A stretch of 13,392 nt of DNA, taken from positions 1 to 13,392 of the forward strand of contig MU266804.1 of NCBI GenBank assembly GCA_021014945.1, read 5' to 3'. The stretch comes from Leucogyrophana mollusca. Taxonomy: Eukaryota > Basidiomycota > Agaricomycetes > Boletales. The notes under the pieces are model-generated. The model had not been told where the DNA came from, did no database searches, and saw nothing but the letters and a program-made list of their open reading frames with translations. Every line of letters starts with the position of its first letter. The stretch's first letter is position 1. Both the position numbers and the translations under genes were made by a program. Below, piece after piece: positions 8,864 through 13,392 of the stretch.

Positions 8864-8867
8864 CCAG

Positions 8868-11800
8868 ATGGCGGCCCGGACACTAGTCGCAGTGAGTATG
8901 CATTGGTATTCATGCTGGATGCGAATTAACACCCTCCATCATCATCTGCAGGCGACTCCCAGCCCCCCCCCTACGCTCGGACCTGTGTATGCGGTCGAGC
9001 ATTTTTTCAACCCAACGCGTTCAGCACACACGAGCGTAGTTGTTCCAGGATCAAGAAGCGGCTTTCGGGGGCGCTGACCAAGGCAAAGGAGCTCTGGGAC
9101 AGCAGAAAAAGGCGACGTGTATTGTCCGAACCCGTTGTTGATTCGGAGAGCAATCAGGATGGCCCACCGGCGGCTCGCATTCACTCGGAAGCTTGTGCAG
9201 TGGCCTTTTCCCCAGTATGTTTTCTCCGTTATACCGCGTAGCGCGAACTAACACAGCTCAATCCAGGATGAGGTCCCGCACAGCGCTGAGAACACTAACC
9301 TCAACAATCCTGTTAACGCTGATCCCAGTACGGCGCAACATGACTTAGATACTTCTGGTCTTTCTTTAGCCGTGCGTAGGCCTCGTAGGGTTAACCGTCA
9401 GTTGCCAAAACGATTCCGAGACATTCTTCCCCAAAAATTGCCCGCCCTGCCACCTCCAGCCGCCGACTCAGTTCCGTCTGATGCTGAAGCTGTTCTTCAA
9501 CCGACGTCTCGCACAGCCATAACCTCCCCTGCTTCGGATAGGCGGTCAGTGAACGCTACCCCACGACTCCGCCGCATCCTGGAAACTACACGGAATGTCT
9601 TTGGGTTGTTTCGACGTTATGAGGGCGGGGAGGTGCCACAGCACGATCCCGAGGATTATGTTACGTCGACCGACTTCTCGAATGTATTCTCCGCACCTGC
9701 ACGGTGTTTTTCGAATTCGGATTCCAAAGGCTCGTTTGGTCCCTATCCAAATCAAAGCTCGTTTCGACTTGGCGAGTGGTACTGGAACGGCCCTAGTGCA
9801 CAGAAGTCGCAGGCCTCGTTCAAAGAACTCCTGGACATTATTCACGACCCGGACTTCCACTCCGAAGATACCAAGGACATCAATTGGCGTAAACTGGATC
9901 AACAGCTGGCAGATGGGGATTCAGCGGATGGATGGGTGGATTCCGATGGTGCAAACTGGGAGAGAACACCCATCACATTGTCTGTCCCTTTTCCAAAAAA
10001 ATCCAGAGACCCAGGCGTACGGGACTTCCTCTTCGGCGATTTCTACCATCGTAGCATCACATCCATTATCCGGGAGAAAATATCCAATCATCACGATTGT
10101 CAGCGTTTCCATTTCGAACCGTACAGTTTGCACTGGCAGCGTCACGATAGGACGGGGGCTGTCCAGGATCCCATTCAAGTGCACGGGGAGTTATACACTT
10201 CGCCGGCCTTTATCGACGCTCATAAAGAGGTTCAGGATCTTCCTGGTGAGCCGGGATGCAACATGCCGCGAGTCGTGGTCGCCCTTCAGTTTTGGTCGGA
10301 TAGTACCCATCTGACATCTTTTGGGAACGCGAAGCTCTGGCCTCTCTACCTCTGGTTCGGCAACGAGTCGAAATATCGACGGTGTAAGCCGTCATACCAC
10401 CTGTGCAATCATGTAGCATATTTTCAACCGGTGAGTAACATCTTTTACGGCCTGTAAGGTTGCTTAGACTCTGAACGTGTCCACAGCTTCCCGATACCTT
10501 CAAGGATTTCGCGGCGGAGCACACCGGTGGCAAGGGACCGACTCCAGAATTCATGACGCACTGTCACAGGGAATTCCTTCACGCACAATGGAGCGCGCTT
10601 TTGGATTCCGAGTTTTTGGAAGCCTACGAACACGGGATCGTAATCACTTGCTTTGATGGTATCAAGCGGAGATTCTATCCGAGATTCTTCACTTACTCTG
10701 CAGACTATCCAGAAAAGTAAGTAGCTTCTCCCAGTTATCCATCAAACGGTCTGACCAGCCCAATCAACACCACCCAAGAATCCTATTCGCATGCATTCGG
10801 AATCGCGGGGGTTGTCCTTGCCCACGATGCCTCATACCGCTATCTCGAGTCCATAACCTTGGAATGACCCGAGACATGGAGCAGAGACGGACCCTTGCTC
10901 GAGTCGACGACATCCATCGCCGTAATGCCATTTTGAACGCTCGTAAGTTGATTTACGAGAAAGGTTGGGCGGTCGACAGCGCTCCAGTCGAGAGGATCCT
11001 TAAACCTGAGTCTCTGGTTCCCACTACGGTAAGTTTGCCGTGGGAACTCTCCGATTGTCTGGTTGACGTAGTCTCTCGCCCTTTGCATAGAACGCGTTTT
11101 CTGAGACTCTGACCCCCCTTGGAACCAACATATTTGCAATGTTTGTCGTGGATCTCCTACACGAATTCGAGATCGGCGTCTGGAAGACTTTTTTCATTCA
11201 CCTCCTTCGGATATTGGAAGCTTCTAAAGAAGGGTTACTTCATGAGCTCGATCGACGGTCAGGTGTGCATACTATCTCGAACAAGATTGTTTCTGACGTT
11301 TCTCAGGTATCGGCTGGTTCCATCCTTTGGGAACAGCACCATCAGACGCTTTTCTCGGAACAGCTCGGAGCTGAAGCAGATGGCCGCAAGAGATTTCGAA
11401 GACCTTTTGCAGGTGCGTGCACTTTCTTTCATCACCTGGCATATAGTCACTAACCATTCCTACTGTGAAGTGCGCCATCCCCGTATTCGAGGGTCTTCTG
11501 CCGGGGACACACAACGAGCACGTCATACAGATACTGTTCATGCTTGCGCATTGGCATGCTTTAGCGAAGCTCCGCATGCACACCGACTCGACACTGGCCC
11601 TTCTCGATCGCGCTACCGTTTCGCTCGGTGCCGCTTTGCGCCACTTCCAGACAACAGTGTGCCCTGCATTCAAGACGCGAGAGTTGAAAAGGGAAGCAGA
11701 GGCTCGAAAACGTCACACCAGTAGTCGAAAGAATTCACGCCAGACCGAACCCAGACCCTCCACCAACGCCGGGACCAATGCCGGGACCCCAGCCAACGAC

Positions 11801-13392
11801 GGACCTTCCACCAACGCCCTCGATCATCCTTCTGGGAGCAACGGCAAGCAGCCTGAGGTAGAACCCGGCCCATCGGCACGACGGCCGAAGGTTTTGAACC
11901 TACAGACGTACAAGTTACATGCTCTCGGCGACTACGCCGATTGCATTCGACGGTATGGTACAACGGATTCATATTCCACTGAACCTGTACGTTGCCCCTA
12001 CGGTTCCCGCCTTTCTTCAACCAACTTATATTCGTCGCCAGGGCGAGCTCGAACACCGCAGACCGAAGCGCTGGTATACACGCACTAGTCGGAAGCAATA
12101 CGTGAAGCAAATAACGAAGATTGAACGCCGTCAAGCACGTATTCGCCACATTCGCGAGCAGCTGGGCAACCAGGTGACAAGGGATGCTCGTGGTGATGAG
12201 TCTGATTCCATGGCGCATTCACCCGAAGTCCATCATGTTATTGGCTCATCGCAGAACATACCATGCAACATTCCCTCGTTTATGCAGAAGTATGTCGACG
12301 ACCCCGCCATCAAGGTAAATTAGGGTGATTTTGTGAATGACCTGTCCATTACTAAATTGACGCTTGATATTATAGGCTTTCTTGCCGCGACTGAAGAAGC
12401 ATCTACTTCCTCGCATTCGTGCCGCCCTACGATCCGAAGCTACCGAGATAGATAGGCTTCAGAGCTACGATCCGCAGGCTGAAACACCAAGTGAAGATGA
12501 CTGGCGCTTCGTATTCTTCAAGAATGAAGTAATCCATGAGCACAAATTGATGCGTATTAATTACACAACCTACGACGTCCGGCGTGCCCAAGATGTTATA
12601 AACCCATCCACGACGCACAACAATATCATGACGCTTGCTACTACCGCTCCCGACGCCCCAGAATGTTTTCCCAGTCAGCATCCTTTCCGTTATGCGCGCG
12701 TGGTCGGGATATTTCATGCCAACGTCATCTTCACTGGACCTGGGACTCCAGATTATAACACACGACACTTAGAGTTCTTATGGGTCCGATGGTACGAGAT
12801 CGAAGAGGAGTCGGCTGGTTGGGATGCGTCCAGGCTGGACCGCGTCCGTTTTCTCCCCATGGCCGATGAGGATGCCTTCGGATTTCTGGACCCCAAAGAC
12901 GTCCTGCGTGGCTGTCATGTTATTCCTGCATTCGCCTGTGGAAAACTGCATGCAGATGGTATCAGCATATCCCGGTGCGTCGACGACTCTCAAGACTCAA
13001 AATATTACTACGTCAACCGGTGTGTCATTTACCATTGTTCCCATGTCATGAACCTCATGCCCCTTTATAATCAGTTTTGTCGACCGTGACATGGTGATGC
13101 AGTACCATTTGGGGCAAGGCGTGGGTCATGTCCACACCACCCCTGATTTCTCCGAAAATTCGAGCTCCAGTTGCCATGTTATCTCGACGGACGAAGAACA
13201 TGAAACCCTCGGGGGCAATGAATCGGTGGGCTGCGATGGGGAACACGGGATCGATAACGGGGCTAACGGTTCGGCGGACTGTCGGCATAACGACTTAGAG
13301 GAAACGGAATCTTTTTTAGACCTTGACGACTGTTGGGTGGATGTTGATGGTCCAGAGCCTGACTTCGAGGATGAAGATGACGACGACTCGGA
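8868..13392 (+). CDS. Plavaka-type DNA transposase, 11 exons, 3' end beyond the window
   Basis: Plavaka elements are fungal cut-and-paste transposons related to CACTA/EnSpm. Proposed exons are 8868-8891, 8963-9214, 9267-10430, 10487-10716, 10779-11028, 11091-11257, 11307-11412, 11471-11986, 12042-12314, 12376-13019 and 13075 to the edge. All ten introns are GT-AG, 49-71 nt, with agreeing phases; about 1314 residues read without a stop. An N-terminal zinc-finger-like motif (C16-x-C18-x12-H31-x3-C35) precedes a basic KKRL...RKRRR patch. KRFRDILPQKLP lies near residue 112. FWSDSTHLTSFGNAKLWPLY gives a likely catalytic Asp at 437. GGCPCPRCLI (C569, C571, C574) probably binds zinc. DLLHEFEIGVWK (D661) is a second candidate acidic residue, followed by QMAARDFEDLLQ, HWHALAKLRMHTD and KRWYTRTSRKQY. 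The C-terminal part has RYARVVGIFHANV, EFLWVRWYE, FGFLDPKDVLRGCHVIPAF, YYVNRFVDRDMVMQYH and an acidic tail, as is typical. The third catalytic Glu was not assigned. The start rests on exon 1 joining in frame. Confidence 0.92.
11758..11790 (+). repeat. Short 12-bp repeat in the transposase linker
   Basis: The unit ACCAACGCCGGG is followed by ACCAATGCCGGG and ACC, encoding TNAG repeated inside a Ser/Thr/Pro/Asn-rich, probably disordered segment of exon 8. The change in it is synonymous. Confidence 0.7.

Larger units (their letters stand above)
8124..8867. other. Spacer between the 1038-aa gene and the transposase gene
   Basis: No convincing coding exon was found. The stretch should hold the 3' end of the upstream gene, the left terminus and promoter of the Plavaka element, and the 96-bp duplication. 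The terminal inverted repeat cannot be identified because the right end of the element is outside the window. A TCCACC-ATA-GGTGGA hairpin (8849-8863) sits just before the transposase ATG. Confidence 0.4.

Noticed and set aside
9595..10314. 239-codon plus-strand frame overlapping the third transposase exon
   Set aside because: Shifted frame within a well supported exon whose own frame carries the family motifs.
1..13392. CRISPR arrays, tRNA or rRNA genes, telomeric repeats
   Set aside because: No regularly spaced identical repeats, no cloverleaf or rRNA-like sequence and no TTAGGG series were seen on either strand.

Overview
The window looks like nuclear DNA from a basidiomycete fungus, most likely a mushroom-forming Agaricomycete. 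Protein-coding stretches are split by many very short introns (46-77 nt, nearly all GT...AG, often with a CTAAC/CTGAC-like branch site). There are no bacterial-type operons or ribosome binding sites, and every readable protein resembles a family that I recall as expanded in Agaricomycetes. Family assignments come from recognising motifs, not from a search.

Layout, left to right. (1) 1-541, minus strand: the partial 3' part of a gene with motifs of a common Agaricomycete family of unknown function (probably DUF6698); it runs off the left edge. (2) 542-1409: no confident gene. (3) 1410-3021, minus strand: a seven-exon gene for about 431 aa, possibly a DUF6532-type protein. (4) 3022-3641: a divergent intergenic region with a two-copy repeat. 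(5) 3642-4415, plus strand: a three-exon gene for a 215-aa charged, probably coiled-coil protein. (6) 4416-5006: a spacer with degenerate GCGGTTTAACTGTC-like repeats. (7) 5007-8123, plus strand: one uninterrupted 1038-aa reading frame with conserved-looking ends and an acidic and Arg/Ser-rich middle. (8) 8124-8867: a spacer with a 96-bp tandem duplication. (9) 8868 to the right edge, plus strand: an 11-exon Plavaka-type (CACTA/EnSpm-related) DNA transposase, readable without a stop or frameshift for about 1314 residues and still open at the end of the window.

The region reads as a transposon-rich, lineage-specific compartment with no recognisable housekeeping gene. The clearest call is the apparently intact Plavaka transposase. 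The best candidate for something undescribed is the co-oriented pair at 3642-4415 and 5007-8123: a small coiled-coil protein followed by a large protein with an RS-like linker. I recall both types as repeated in Agaricomycete genomes with no assigned function. They could be a two-gene unit, perhaps mobile or carried by an element; this is inference.
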